NCBI GenBank assembly: GCA_023653785.1
Contig: JAMKCH010049206.1
Span: 18,519-82,518 of the forward strand
DNA from: Ophioderma brevispina
Lineage: Eukaryota; Echinodermata; Ophiuroidea; Amphilepidida; Ophiodermatidae
Length of the DNA stretch: 64,000 nucleotides
Reading direction: 5' to 3'
Below, in pieces: positions 11,161 through 24,268 of the stretch. Made by a program: the position numbers and the translations under genes. A model generated the notes under the pieces. The model saw only the letters and a program-made list of their open reading frames with translations. It had not been told where the DNA came from and did not search any database. The number at the start of each line of letters is the position of its first letter. Position 1 is the first letter of the stretch.

Positions 11161-13843
11161 ACGCTATATGTAGTTAATAGTTTTAAATTCACTATTCACT
11201 ACGGAAAAAATATCGGCAAGTGGCACTGCCTTTGGTTAGGGGGAAATTGCTTCCTAGACTACAAGAACAATAACGCTACTTCCATTTTTTGCGGTGATCG
11301 TGGCAGATTTTCCTCTAGGGCGTTAGGGGTAATAAACCATACGTAATGCGTGGATACGTGTACGAAACGTGCATTATTTGTTTGCTCGATCAATGGACAA
11401 AAGAATTCCACATTCAATGTACAAATAGCGCCTGTGCAATACATCAAACCTTGTCTAATGTTTCATTCTTTTCGTCAGTTTATTTCAACAAAAGTGGTAC
11501 GGCGCAACTCTTAAAATATTCAGTTTTTTGCGGTAAAAAACTCCTTGTTGTTTATTTTAAAACGTATTTTGCGGGTATATTTGCCGTAAAACATGTCAAT
11601 CCTGTGTCTTTAATGTTACGGTAGTAAACAAATTAAATTGACGAAATGCACATTGTAATTTTACACAGGGTTGTTGTGAACAACGTTCAACCCTATTCTA
11701 TTGTTTAACATATTATTTAATTATTTACTTGCTTTATTCTTAAAGTTATTTAAGTCGAAAATGTTAATTACATTGTTGTGTACATACAGGGTTGCTGTTT
11801 TTGACGGGCTAATAATATCTTTATTTTTTTATAAGATGGAATGTTATTTTAAAGAATGTAATTTTACAGGACTTCTTGGTCGTAATTTTACAAAGATGTC
11901 AGGGTTGAACAACGTTCCATTCATTCTTTTGTATACATTTTACGACAGTTTATTGTAAAGTACGGTAGGAAAAGGTATATTATTTATATATTTGGCGGAC
12001 TGATGTCTAATACTAATAATCGTCGGCGGATTATATACGCTTTTTAACCTCGAGGATGCATTGTCTTTATTGTTTTTTAACCATCGTTTAAAAACGGCTA
12101 TATATTCTGAATAATCAATTCAAAGCATCACGCTCTTAATTAGTTACTGGCTAGTACCTACCAAAAGTCCGTAATATCCCCCTATCTCATACTGACCAGT
12201 TGCAGCTCATTTGATACTTTAACCTGAATAAGCGAGCCCTAGATCTAGGGCTAGCTCGTAAATTGACGCAATATGATACAAATTTCTGCCAAGCAATCAG
12301 ACGGGGTCGGCTATACTTCTCTAAATCTAGAATAATCGTGATTTTTATGTTAATTCTATCGCGACAACCACCACAATCGTTACAAAAATACGATGACGTG
12401 TTTCATAAATGTAAGATTATGAACAACTGATGTTATTTTCGCTCTAATTTTACATTATTTTTACTACAGAACTTACGTACATTCTATATGACAATGACAT
12501 AAATACCGTTAACATTTTAAAAACAGGATGGGCATTGTTTCATGGCCAAACAATCCTGCAAAATAACGATGTTTTTAAATAAAGACATCTTAGGTTACAC
12601 ACCACTAACCTGGCTGTCGTACGGATCAAAAATCTTTGGTGGACTACTTTCTTGCATGGCATCTGAAAAAAACTGCTTTAAAATGTCTGAAATGTACTTA
12701 TATTAACTCGTAAGTGCATAATTCGTCTGCACTCCCGTTGTGCAGATAAGGGGGCACGACACACCCCTGATGAAAACTTTGCCGTTGGGAATTGTTTTTA
12801 CCAAAACTCTGGTCATTTGATAGGGTTACGGATCTAAGACCACATACAGGTTTTAAATAAACAAAGTTAGAACGCGCAACAAATTTTCCCGCCCACAAAT
12901 TAAAAAAACAAACTTTTCTTAAAAATATTATAAAACACATAAATTTGGCTCATAATCGTAGGACATAAATACCAATTACATTGCTGAATTAAATTTAAAA
13001 AACGTTTTCCAGGGTGATTCATGGCCCAAAAACATATTTTGAGGGGGGGGGAAAGTCCCCCAAAATGCTTTTTATGTAATGAGTATTAAAACGCCATGGA
13101 CGATTGAAATTTCCCACCAAAAATAGGCTAACTGATATAAGGCGATCTAAATAAACTTGGGGTAGTAAAATAATTTAGCGTTAAATAAAAAGTTGGCGGC
13201 GCAGCAAAAAAAGCGGAAATCCTGGGGCCACATGGACCCCTTTATGCACTTAAGTGTAAGAAAGAGATGAAATGATTGACATGGTATTTAGACTGGGTAG
13301 TTTTTTCACAAAGTGGCATTTGGAATCAAGTGAATTTGAGGCAGTTTACTTCGCGCTCATCAATTGCACATCGATTTGCCCATTGCTAGCTTTAGCGACT
13401 ATAGAGCCGCTGTTGTTGCGGCTGTCGTCGGGGCCGAGGGTTAGTGATCGAACTAAAAAAAAAATCTGGTCATCATATGTTCAAAACAATTGGTTATTTA
13501 GTGATTTTAGCTGGACTTTGGTTTTGTCATATTGTGTATTTCCTTGTGAGGAGTTTTAAAGTGAAAGAAAACATGCCGAAAGTGACATGTTCTCCATAGA
13601 CTTACTGTGGGGTTAGTGGTGTGTAAACTTAGTACGCGCTGACAATTAAAAAAGGACATGAAAATATATCAGGCAATGGATAATAAACATATTGTTCTAC
13701 AGCTAAACCTGCACTACATTGCAAAAAACTGTAGGCCTAATAGGCGCGTGTGTGGCGTGAGTGCGTATGTATGTGTGTGTGTGTGCGTATGTGTGTATTT
13801 ATTTGTTATCTTTATAGGGGTATTTTCAGTATCGTGTTTTTCA
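11161..13843. other. No supported gene
   Basis: AT-rich DNA. Several frames of 60-95 residues exist but are hydrophobic or Phe/Lys-rich in the way AT-rich DNA produces. The motif CAGGGTTG beside AACAACGTT or AACGTT appears near 11668 and 11898. A short TG-rich tract lies at 13762-13798. Confidence 0.4.
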
Positions 13844-14096
13844 GAATATGGAACCAGGAATGAATTCATTTAGAAACTCGCCAAATCACAGCTTCAAAGG
13901 GTGGCAGTATGGGATACGGTTTGCCCGTTTAATACGTTTAGATAACGTCAACTGTTGGGCCCCGCCATCACATTGCACCAGAATATGGATCAAGGGGGTT
14001 TTTGGGATCAGAATATTTTCTGAAGGGATTTATAATCAGCGGTGTCCGTATAAGTGGGAACCACGATCTTCAAAAGTGATGGTCAGCTGGCATTGA
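13844..14096 (+). pseudogene. Possible degenerate SRCR-like exon
   Basis: A pyrimidine stretch ending TTTTTCAG at 13834-13843 resembles a splice acceptor. Beyond it one frame contains VAVWDTVCPFNTFR, close to the WGTVC start of an SRCR domain. After a frame change a second frame gives LDNVNCWAPPSHC and ends SSKVMVSWH, where SRCR exons in this window end in V-x-x-S/A-C plus a short tail. The last cysteine would be replaced by tryptophan (TGG), and no GT donor follows. This looks like a broken relic of the same exon family as the four exons at 23.7-33.2 kb. The resemblance is weak and needs an alignment to confirm. Confidence 0.35.
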
Positions 14097-15294
14097 TGGA
14101 CACCTTCAAACCATTGACTTTGAAGAAGAAGAAAAAAGGAAAATGACAACGATGTTGAAAATAAGAATCAGGTAATAGATTGGAAAAAAAAAACGTTATA
14201 TATTTGCGTAATGCAGTTACCCCTAAGGAATTTTCAGTTCCACATTTGCAACATTTAGACGTAAAATTCGAGATATTTCAGGAAATATCACAGTTGATGC
14301 ATGGAGGTAGTTCCGTCACCTGACTCATATGGACCCAGGCTGTGAATTCGGAAGCATTAACGGAATAAGTTACAGGTTTTATTCCTTCTGGGGTTTCCAA
14401 AGCATAGGTTGTCAGAAAAAAAAGTGTGTCAGATTGGGTAAGGGTACACCCCCCCCCCCCCCCTTTGAGTGCAACACCAAGCAGAGGCAAACACCCCCCC
14501 CCCCTTTGGTGTTTTATTTCTTTTGGTACGGAAGTAGTATTTATTATAGTTCACCACATGACCCTGGTGCTAACAAAATAACATGTTCAATTGGTTATTT
14601 TTAGGGAAAAAACACAGTGTTTGAACCAATCCCACAATGCACAATTCCAATGTGCCTACACTTACTGTACAATAATGTCAGTACTTAGGGATGAAGACAG
14701 TACACTTTCAAGAAGTTTAAGGACCACGAATTCATTTCATGATCGTAATCAAAACTCCTTATATCCGCCAACCATTTGGAGATGCGACACTACATGTGTA
14801 AAGAGATAAAAGTGTTTAGAAAATATGGACATAAACATGATCTGCATGTTTAAATCGTAAACATGGTTTTAGGTTGTAAGCTATGCTAACATGTTTGTCC
14901 ATACTTCTAAACACTTTATCACAGGGTCCACGTCGTGCCGGGACATTAATCCCTATGACAATAAGTAACACGAACTTTTCATTCCTACTTGAAGGACTAA
15001 CATTTCTATAAATCATAGTCCAGTGGACTATAGTTCCCAGCTAGGCACCGGACTATGGCTACAGGGGGAAACTTTTTCTCATCCCACACGAGTTTAAATA
15101 CCAGGCTTAGTCCACCATAGATGTACCTTTTTCCCTTTTCAACAAACTCTGAAAGTGTGGGGTAACGGGTGAGAAAATACCTCGGGAATCTTAATTCACA
15201 CCCCTTATAGTGAATCTTTGATCACGCATTTTGCGAAAACTAAGAGCAGCCCCAATATAACATAAAAAAAAATTATTAAACTTATTTTGAAAGT
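14097..15294. other. No confident gene; C-runs and one unexplained minus-strand frame
   Basis: C homopolymers occur at about 14450-14463 and 14493-14503. On the minus strand, 14278-14400 encodes a fairly balanced peptide (KPVTYSVNASEFTAWVHMSQ, then PPCINC) that may be a stray exon, but no matching splice pair was evident. A dyad TAGTCCAGTGGACTATAG lies at 15016-15033. Confidence 0.35.
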
Positions 15295-15460
15295 TTGACC
15301 CCTGTGTAAACTTAAATTGACCCTATTGGAAAAGTGAGACCACAATTTGAGAGTACTAACTGCCTAGCACTGATGTAGAGGGTCCATACTAACTACCAAA
15401 GGTGTTAAACCTTTTCTGTAGCGGGATTCCTATGATATTCTGCTCCTGCTTTAGTATATG
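15295..15460 (-). repeat. Dispersed repeat, inverted relative to 57990-58110
   Basis: On the minus strand this reads TTTGGTAGTTAGTATGGACC, then CAAATTGTGGTCTCACTTTT, then AGGGTCAATTTAAGTTTACA, and the same blocks in the same order occur on the plus strand at 57994-58100. The adjoining motif GATATTCTGCTCCTGCT (15433) also recurs near 58380. It is probably part of a non-autonomous transposon; ends undefined. Confidence 0.6.
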
Positions 15461-17297
15461 GTATATTATTTTACATTTGGGACATATGCGAGGGAAGTTT
15501 AAAGGGGTTATGTGCATTTATGCTCTAATGAACTTTACTCTTCGCTTTGCTAAAATAGGTGATCAAAAACCCACTCGAAACTACCTGAATACAACCCTTA
15601 ATACTTAACTGCATAAGGGGGGGGGGGGGGCTCCTAGGCCGGGGTTTTTTAACGCTGCAATATATTTGGTTTATATTTTTGTTTTTGTCTAACTTTAGTT
15701 GCGCTTGCACTGATGCAAACAAAAATCAAAATCCAATCCGGCGTCATTTTTGCGTTAATTAGCATGGGTCCCTAGGAGCCCTTGCTCTAACGGAAGTGCC
15801 CGTGACAAAAATTAAAAATCTTAATAGAGTTACTGTGAGCCTGATTCTCATAATACATACACCTGGTGACATCACTGAAGATAATAATTAATCAAAACAA
15901 TTCTTGAAAGTATAGTAGGCCATAATATTTTATATACATCATATAGCGGTTTACTGTAGGAACCTATGGTAAATTATACAAGTAAACCTAAAAAATATAA
16001 AATGGCATGAGACATTTATGTTTGTGCTTAATATGGCAAATATAGTTCATTCTTCATCAATTAAGACAATCAGCTAAAGTCTAGGTGAATCAACGCCATA
16101 GAAAATGTAGAAACAATTATGTCTTTTTCGCCATTTTACGGCAAAATTAAAATCAATGTTTTTGCCCCTAGTTTTCTTACTGAACGATTTTTTTCATTTT
16201 TTTATTTCTTTAATTGTTGATGATGTGTTGGAACCCTTCTAACATGTGTGGATTTAACCCGGGGGGCCACTTGTATCAAAGGTGGATATTAGGGTGAACA
16301 AGAAAACGCTAAAAATGGTGTCTTGTTTTTTTTTCCACAGGCGGATTTTCGCGCGTATATCGTTTATGGTGTCAAAACAGCAAAAAAATATGAAAACAAA
16401 AGGGTATGTTTTTTTTCTTAACCCTGAAATTTGTCATCTTATATCTCATTAAGCAGGCATCAAAATCATCAAAATATTGTAAATCGAACTTGAGAAGTAA
16501 AGCAAAGCAAGGTAATAAAGGGTATATTACGATTCATTCACGCGTATTGTTGAGAGATCAACACATATAAAAATACTTGTTTAGATGGTATTTTTAGCAT
16601 TTTTTTTTAGTCGGGGTTGCAAATACGTGTTAGGGTGCAATTTTGAAAGTCCATTGTTCACGCAATCATATCCACGTTGAATCAAGTGCCCCAAAAATCC
16701 TTTAGGAAAGTTGTATATAACGCATGGGTCCCTAGTAGCCCCTCCCCCCTGTCCGCCTAAAAAAAAAAACGAAGTGCAAACGTCCTTATGCGTTAAGGTT
16801 AATGAAGTGGCATTTTTATCAAAGCTGTTTCATGCTACCTGGGAATACACTGGTCCAGTCGTATCCGTGTTGACTAAATCAGTGCAAAACCAATGTGGTT
16901 CGAATTCTCCCATTCTTACCTAATTGTACCGGATGTGGAATCGCATTTGAAATACTAGGATGTCAAATGTGTAAGTAAATGCATATCAGTTTCGGCAGAA
17001 GATTTCCACTACCTATGAGAAGGATACAAAAACAATCGATGAAAGGCATTCTAATTGTCAGTGAATATCAAAATAGGATATGATGGAAATTTTTTGAATT
17101 CATAAATTTTTATCTTAAAGGTACATTTCCAAGCACCATCATTGTTCAATAGTTATCCTAAAGAATAACTTTTTGGCACCGCTCGTATTTCACATTTTAT
17201 GAAAAGTCAGTTGCAGTTAATTGGCTTTGAGGTGAGGCCTGTTAGGTGACAAAATGAAATGCAATCTGTCCTAGATAACCTTTTTCGAAAAACTTTT
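15461..17297. other. No supported gene; short repeated motif
   Basis: Poly-G at 15618-15629. The motif GCATGGGTCCCTAG-AGCCC occurs at 15763-15780 and 16722-16740 in the same orientation, which may mark ends of a decayed element. No coding evidence. Confidence 0.4.
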
Positions 17298-17700
17298 AGG
17301 CTATGGGCAAGATCTCATAGCGTTGCAAAGGTGACCTCACCCCTAACAAGTACATAATTTGGCTAAAATAAATTTTCTAAAATGATCAAAAAATCAGTTC
17401 TAACGCTGTTTCTCACTTCAGTATGTGCACAGTGAAAATTATTAAATGTCATCTCCTTTCCCCTGATATCAGTGACCAGAGATGTACAACGCACGTTCCA
17501 TACTCCAGAAAATAATGGTGCTATTGATAAGGGGTCGTCTCCAAATTTCCCCGTTAACTTTAATGGGTGCTCAAAGTGACCACTTTGATTTTTCATCGAA
17601 CGCTCAATACACTTTTAGAGTGGAGTCAAAGTGAGCTTACACACAATTTATCGGACACTATTCTCAATGTTAAAGTGAGGCAATTCCCAGCAGTGGGTGG
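17298..17700 (+). repeat. Left arm of a long-inverted-repeat element
   Basis: From AGGCTATG at 17298 through CAAGTACATAATT, AAAATCAGTTC, TTCTCACTTC, TATGTGCACA, TCAGTGACC and AATAATGGTGCTATTGATAA, this matches the reverse complement of 20900-21150 and 22630-22885 and the forward sequence 19853-20095. Beyond 17536 the match continues (GTCGTCTCCAAATT, CCGTTAACTTTAA) but only to the reverse complement of about 21780-21850. The arm therefore pairs with a right arm that was later split. Confidence 0.7.
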
Positions 17701-18864
17701 GATAATCACCTAACCAATTGATTCAATAACCCTTTTGCTTGACCTCACAATGCAAGTTACTCCTTGCAGGGGGGTTGGTTATAGTTGACAGTGACAGTTT
17801 GCGAGTCAAGAACTGCTACACTGCTATAGTAAATTTTGCTATGGCTCTGTGTTAATGATAATCATGTTATTATTTATTTTCCAAAACACAAAGTAATTTG
17901 GAATGTATACATCCAAGCTTACAAATTAGTAATAGGCTACACGTATTTATATACAACATATATGTTCTTACTGAATATTTAGCATCATGGGATATCTTGT
18001 GTAAGATACAACTTGTAAATTTGTAAGAACTGGAGATTGTTAAGTATAAGATTATGAACAGAAAGTTTAAACAAAAGATGGGATTTGCAATAATCAATTT
18101 AAAAATGGAGTCATTTAAAACTTATTCTCACGTGTCTATTTTTTTATAATTGCGGTATTCCAATTCAGTTGTATTTCAAGATAAGATGCACTACTAGTAT
18201 TAGACAGGGATGCAAATATAATTCCTAATTTCATTCAAGTGTTTTTATTTCCAGAAATTTAGTTAAGTCTGAAGAATCGCTTTGATTTTCACTTTAAAAA
18301 AACTAGGTTTCAAATTTGAGGCATGTAGCTCCCATCAGGCTATTAACCTAGAGAAATGTGAAACAATGTAATTAATATTTCAGTTGTTTCGCGTGTACAT
18401 GGAATATGACCATGTTCTTATTTATTTTGACCAGGAAATTATTCCAAATGCTTTTTAATAACAGTGCCTATATTGTTTATTTGCTGGGGACTTGTATTCC
18501 AAGTTAGTACTTGTGTACAGATATCAAAATCATCGAAAATACAAAATTAGGGTATTTTTTACCTTGTAAATTCCGTGTTTAGGGTGTGATATTTTGAATA
18601 CTTGGGTCTTAGGCTTCACATAAAAAGGATTTCCTTCCCGATTTTTTTTCCTGATTCCATGAGGTAGTTTCTGCGGTTGATTTTAATCAATTTCTGAATT
18701 TAAGAAATCCCACCAGGTACAATCTCAGTTCCATATAATTGAGATTCATATTCAAAGATATGAATCTCCATTCAACTACGTGTTGTAAGGCGAGAGGATG
18801 TTTGATTTGGGAGGAGAATATGCCCCATTTTGGTCAACCAAAACTTTACAGGGCTTACAAAATC

Positions 18865-19812
18865 CTGTTTTTAGCTCTCACGTCGGATTGAAATACTACG
18901 TGAATAAAAAAAAAATGTGCAAGGATTAAAGATGATCTTTACCTTAATGCAATCACTATATCATAGATTTGTTGTTGTTTGTATAAAGCACATCTAATAT
19001 ACTTCCAAAGGTTGAAAAAATGAAAGAAATCGATTAAATAATAAGCCAGATATGACCAAATTTGTAAGCACACCCCTTTTTCGCCATTCCTATGGGATTT
19101 ACACACATTAAACTTGTGTTTGTGAGAATGTACAATATCAATATCATGATGCCTTTGTAAACTTAATGCTACATTTTCTTGGTTATTTCAACTACGGATT
19201 AATCAATGAATTTATTTATATCAATACATGCCAACTGATATGACGAATCCAAACACCAATTCACCTGTTGCAGAGCAAGAGAACAAGATCTTCCCATTGT
19301 TTAGGATATTGCAAAGAGTTTAGTGCCTTTAATTGGCATAACTTGTTATTAATACCTGGATTACAGTAGTAGTGTTGAAACCCTTTTCATTTACACATCA
19401 GGATTAATTGGGTGAGATTTTGCGGTATGTGAACATTCTTTTGAAGATCAAGAAGGAGATTATGCCTATTCATAGATCAATTAAACACAACTCAGCCTGG
19501 GTCATCATTACTTTCATAATGCTATGTCCCATATATCGTACATGACGTATTCTTGCTTACTGTGTAAATCCCGCAATTGGAATGATGAAAAAGGGGTGTG
19601 CTTACAATTGGTCTATCTGTCCTGTATTTTTTAATCGTTTTTCTTTCATATTATTCCAACATTGGAATTATACTTAGATTGGCTTTACTTAAAACAGCAA
19701 CCATCGGTAGGTGGTGCTATTGAGCTGTTATCAAGGTCCAGCTTCACCTACAACCCTTGCACATTTTTTTTTTGATTCACGTAGTATAGGTGTGAGAACT
19801 TAACAGATGGGT
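18865..19812. mobile_element. Foldback element with about 280-base arms
   Basis: 18880-19110 and 19495-19810 are reverse complements. Shared blocks include ACTACGTGAAT plus an A-run and ATGTGCAAGG (18892-18926, against 19757-19790) and TGTAAGCACACCCCTTTTTC (19062, against 19590-19610), followed by GGGATTTACACA. The loop is about 380 bases. There is no coding sequence, and the element lies inside the larger element that starts at 17298. Confidence 0.65.
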
Positions 19813-19852
19813 TTGTTGGTGAGGTCTTCTATCAAGATGAAAACTACATAGT

Positions 19853-21150
19853 AAGGCTAGCGCTGCAAGACTCATAGCGTTCTACAAAGGTGAACGCACC
19901 CTTACAAGTCTACGAATTTTTGCTAAATAAATGCCCTAAAATGATGCAAAAATCAGTCCACGCGTGTTCTCACTTCTGGGGTGCACTTTTCGTCTTCGTA
20001 AAACTGAATTAATGTCCTCTCCTTATTCGCTAATATCGGTGACCAAGGGATGTACCTACGTTCCATTGACTCGCAAATAATGGTGCTATGATAAAGATAA
20101 ATCCGCCCGTTATGAATGATGAATAGGACAACGGACTTTAGAATCTCTGGGACAGGGGGTGCAAAACCATCATGATCATTGTTATGTAATGACGTTAAAC
20201 GCTTTTGAATTGTTTTCACCGCCCTGTTAGATTGAGCTACAGCCTCCCCCACAATATTTTTTTTTTCACGAAAGAAAATAAACTCAAATTCTGCTGTAGT
20301 TCAATAACTTTGATCGTATATTTCCATATTTATATTCACAAAGAAAAAGAAATGAGCAGCAATCATGAAGGAAGGTCTGTTTGGCAGCTATGACCTAACA
20401 TCTTGGTGCAGAATCAACACCCCTAACTTAGTTATTGAATTTGGACCTCTTTTCTATTCAAATTAAAAGTTTGTTGCGGCACCGGTTCACCGCCTTTCAT
20501 ATAGGGGAATGATTTTCGATTTCTGCTATGAAAGCAATAAATTTCTCGAAAATGGGGTTAAGCGGCAAGTTACGGGTTTGGTTCTGCACAAAGATGTTAG
20601 GTCCAGTTTGCAAACATTTTTTTTCCTCATGAGCTTTGTTTCACCTTCGTTTCCTTCCGAATAAATGATGAATTAGGGTCAAGGAAAATTGAACACACAG
20701 TAGAACCTCTAACTTTTTTATTCGTGAAAGAGGACGGGCAATTTGTGTTCACGTCATGAAAAATAGCTTAATCTAAATCGGGGTGATGGTATAGCACCTG
20801 CAATCTTTTCAGTTGCACGAATAATAACAATGGCTCTGCAGTTGCAGATGAAAAAGGAATCTGTGAAGTGTTTGGTCTTCTATATACCGAGCGGATTTAC
20901 TTATCAATAGCCCCCATTATTTGCTGGAATCAATGAATCATGGTGTACATCCCGTAGTCACTGATATTCGGTGCATAAATTGAGATGACATTTAATTCAT
21001 TTTCTCGAGAATGTGCACATACTAGAAGTGAGAACACACGTAGAACTGATTTCTATAATTTTAGGAAAATTATTTCGGAAGAATTATGTACTTCCCAGAG
21101 GTGCGCCACCCTGGTCCTTATCCAAGCATCTTTTTCGCTTTGGCCTCATA
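19853..21150. mobile_element. Long-TIR element, copy A, with an inner insert
   Basis: Arms 19853-20095 and 20900-21150 are inverted copies. The core 20098-20900 starts TAAATCCGCCCGTTATGAAT and ends GAGCGGATTTA, so the core itself has short inverted ends. The core recurs in the same orientation at 21856-22632, flanked on its right by the same arm, giving a direct repeat of about 1 kb. No transposase is visible. The frames inside (20205, 20985 and others) are incidental. Confidence 0.7.
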
Positions 21151-21589
21151 GCCTAATATACTTAAATTGGGTCATCCCCCATTTAAGTGTCCGATCGGAC
21201 ATTAAATTGGATCATCCCCGTTCAAGTATCTGATCGGACAGTAATGACTAAAATATGATTTTGTCTGTATTAGGTTGCTTTTGGTCTTGTAACTCGTACG
21301 GTATGTTAGGATACCGATACTTGTTACAGCCGTGCAAAATCTGATTATCATGATATTTTGATTTTCTGATGTAGATAATCACTGATAGTGGATTTAATTT
21401 TATTGATGAAGCTAACTTCAATGTGCAATAATGTGCTTGATGTTTATGTAATCCACATTAAATCAGCAGTACTGATCGATTGGTTTGATGAGCTGTATTA
21501 GAAGTATGCCTTTGCTTTTCCTGTATTTGATAGAGTTTATTATCCGGCATTGGTGGGTAAAGTGCAACTCATGAAATATAATTTTAAAG

Positions 21590-22885
21590 GGCCCCGTTAA
21601 GCATCTGTCAACGGAGCATTTAAGTTAATCTCTCACATGGGTAATAAAGACCTAGCAGTGGTTAGAGGTTTGACCTTTAGGGTTAATACCTCTGAGCCAA
21701 GTTTAAAGTGGGCTAAGTGAGCTGGCAAAGGGGAGCATAACATATTTTAATGGGTGGATAAAGGGTGCCTCATTAAAATTCAACGGAGCCTATACATAAA
21801 GTGCCCCATTGAGCTCCCTTTAAAGTTAACGGTGTAATTTGGAGACAACACCTAAGTAAATCCGCCCGTTATGAATAGGACAACGGACTTCAGATTCTCT
21901 GGGACTGCAAAACCATTGTTATTGTCCATGACGTTAAAAGTTTTTGGATTTTTTCACCGCCCGGTTTAGATTGAGCTACAGCCTCATTCACGAAGAAGAT
22001 AAAACTGAAACTTCTGCTGGGAGTTTAATAACTTTGATCGTATATTTCATCAGTATTCAAAAAGGAAACGAAGATGAGCAAAAATCATGAAAAAAGTTTG
22101 ATTGGCAAGCTATGACCTAACATCTTGGTGCAGAACCAACACCCATAACTTAAAATCATATTAATATTGGACCTCTTTTCTACTCAATTAAAAGTTTGTT
22201 CGGCACCGGTTCACCTGCATTTCATATAGGTGAATGATTTTCGATTTCTGCTATGAAAGCAATGAATTGCATAGAAATGGGGTTACGCGACAAGTTACGG
22301 GTTTGGTTCTGCACAAAATGTTAGGTCACAGTTTGCCAAACATTTTTTTTCTCATGAGCTTTGTTCACCTTTGTTTCCCTTTCGAATAAAGGATGAAATA
22401 TAGGGTCAAAGAAAATTGAGCACACAGTAGAACCTCTAACTTTATTTATTCGTGAAAGAGGACAGGTGATTTGTGTTCCACGTCATGAAAAATAGCTTAA
22501 TCTAAATCGGGGTGATGGTATAACGCCTGCAATCTTTTCAGTTGCATGGATAATAACAATGGCTTTGCAGTTCCAGATGAAAAACGAATCTGTGATGTGT
22601 TTGGTCTTCAACATACCGAGCGGATTTACTTTTCAATAGCCCCCATTATTTGCTGGAGTCAATGAACCATGGTGTACATCCCGAAGTCACTGATATTCAG
22701 GGCATAAATTGAGATGACATTTAATTCATTTTCTCGAGAATGTGCACATACTAGAAGTGAGAACACACGTAGAACTGATTTCTATAATTTTAGGAAAATT
22801 ATTTCGGAAGAATTATGTACTTCCTAGGGGTGCACAACCTTGGTCCTTATCCGATCATTTTTTTCGCTTTAGCCTCATGGCCTAA
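21590..22885. mobile_element. Long-TIR element, copy B, splitting the right arm of the 17298 element
   Basis: 21600-21852 is the reverse complement of about 17536-17700. At 21852 that match breaks off and a core nearly identical to 20098-20900 begins. At about 22632 the reverse complement of 17298-17535 resumes and ends near 22885. The simplest reading is that the roughly 780-base core inserted into the right arm of an older element spanning 17298-22885. Confidence 0.6.
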
Positions 22886-23732
22886 GAAACTTGCTATTGT
22901 AATTGACTGATCTTTAAATGTAACACACGTCTTCTCAAAAGATTATCGCAAAACAATATACCCGCATTCTGTTATATTGAGAGGACAAGGTTGTTACTGA
23001 ACAATGTCTTCATTTTGAAGTTCCCATGTAAACCGAAGCTTTGATTAGTCAGTATACCGCTTAATTTGGATCTATGAACAATTTCGACATTTTTCTGGAT
23101 TGTAGACTTTACCAAACATACATATTGAACAGGATAACTCTCTCTCTCTCTTTTGTAGAACGTATGTGAAGAGTTTGAAGTAGAGTAAAGAGTAAATACT
23201 TTGCTTTTAAACTTGTGTAACTTTTTTTTCAAGTTTATTACATTGTAGCTAGAGTTTGAAGCTATAGTAACTCTATACACATTTTTATTCGTATTTTATA
23301 TCTTTTAAACGCCCCACTCCAGAGATAAATTAAAGGAATTGAATTCTAAGTTGAAGCACTTTTTAGATTTATCATGAAAAGCATTCACTTACCAAACAGG
23401 TGTATAAGCAATTATAAAAATGATCCATACAGATTATGACAGTCTTTACAATATTTGCCGTACATTTATATTGTAAAACAGTACAGAATAAAAAAAAAAC
23501 AAAAAAAACAAACATCCTACCAAGGGTAAAGAAACACTCGATCATCTTATGATAAGAGGCTATCCGAGAAAAAAGTATCATAAAAAATATTGACACATAC
23601 GCTGTGCATACACTGTGTATTACTGTATTTTCGATGTCAAAGCATGGTTTATTTACAGTTTTTTAATATCGTAAAACGTTCAAACTTCATTCGTATTTTG
23701 GCCTGATTTTCTTTCTCTTTCTCTCTTTGTAG
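22886..23732. other. Non-coding, immediately 5' of the first SRCR exon
   Basis: AT-rich intron-like DNA. Minus-strand frames at 22972 and 23372 lack motifs. The last 25 bases are pyrimidine-rich (CTTTCTCTTTCTCTCTTTG) and form the splice acceptor of the exon at 23733. Confidence 0.5.
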
Positions 23733-24062
23733 TAAACCATGTAGGTTTTCTAAATAACACATCCTTATACATTGGAACCGGAGAACGATCAGTGCAACTA
23801 ATATACGACAATGACTTGTTGAGTATTTCCGCACGTTTCTGGACCAACGAAAATGCCAAAGTCGCTTGTCGAGAAAGTGGATTACCATCAGCGTTTGCAC
23901 GGGCGTTTTCAAAGCGAAATGAAATAGGCCTGCATTTCATAGCTGTTCATTTCTTTTGTTCTGGAAATGAATCATCCATCACTAATTGTGCGCATACACA
24001 ATGGACATCAATGGAACGTATTAATTTTGATCATCGAGCTGGGATTCTATGTGAAGATCGAC
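23733..24062 (+). CDS. SRCR-domain exon 1 (scavenger receptor cysteine-rich)
   Basis: One exon encoding about 110 residues, bounded by a polypyrimidine/TTTGTAG acceptor and a strong GTACGTAT donor. Both boundaries are phase 1 and the length (330) is a multiple of three, the standard layout of SRCR cassettes. The domain starts near GTGERSVQL, continues with RFWTNENAKVACRESG and HFFCSGNESSITNCAH, and ends HRAGILCED. Against the family pattern it keeps C3 (VAC), C5 (FFC), C6 (TNC) and C8 (ILC). C2 (normally in TVC before D-x-W) appears as serine and C7 (normally NC before xHxEDAG) as phenylalanine. In group A SRCR structures C2 pairs with C7, so both partners of one disulfide are absent together. 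SRCR domains are extracellular ligand-binding modules of secreted or membrane receptors; the rest of this protein is not visible. No initiation codon belongs to this exon. Confidence 0.85.
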
Positions 24063-24268
24063 GTACGTATCTTTCATTGTTTTAAAAGATACGTCTTATT
24101 TTATCATGGACAATGTTGAGTAACTCAATGAGAAGGCCTATACAGGGTGTATCAAAATAAAGTGAAAAGTTGAAAAGACACATGTAATTCAAAAAGTATG
24201 AAATACTTGGCTAATATGCTGTGGTATTAGGTCCCGGTATTAGGTAAATCACCGAGGTGTGACAATTA
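24063..24268. other. Intron start with a solitary transposon-end-like motif
   Basis: After the donor, CTATACAGGGTGTATCAAAA at 24139-24158 resembles the terminal repeat of the neighbouring mariner-like element, but I found no inverted partner. It may be a lone end. Confidence 0.4.

Noticed and set aside
14278..14490. Minus frame with VTYSVNASEFTAWVH as an exon
   Set aside because: The peptide looks plausible but no acceptor/donor pair or family could be shown.
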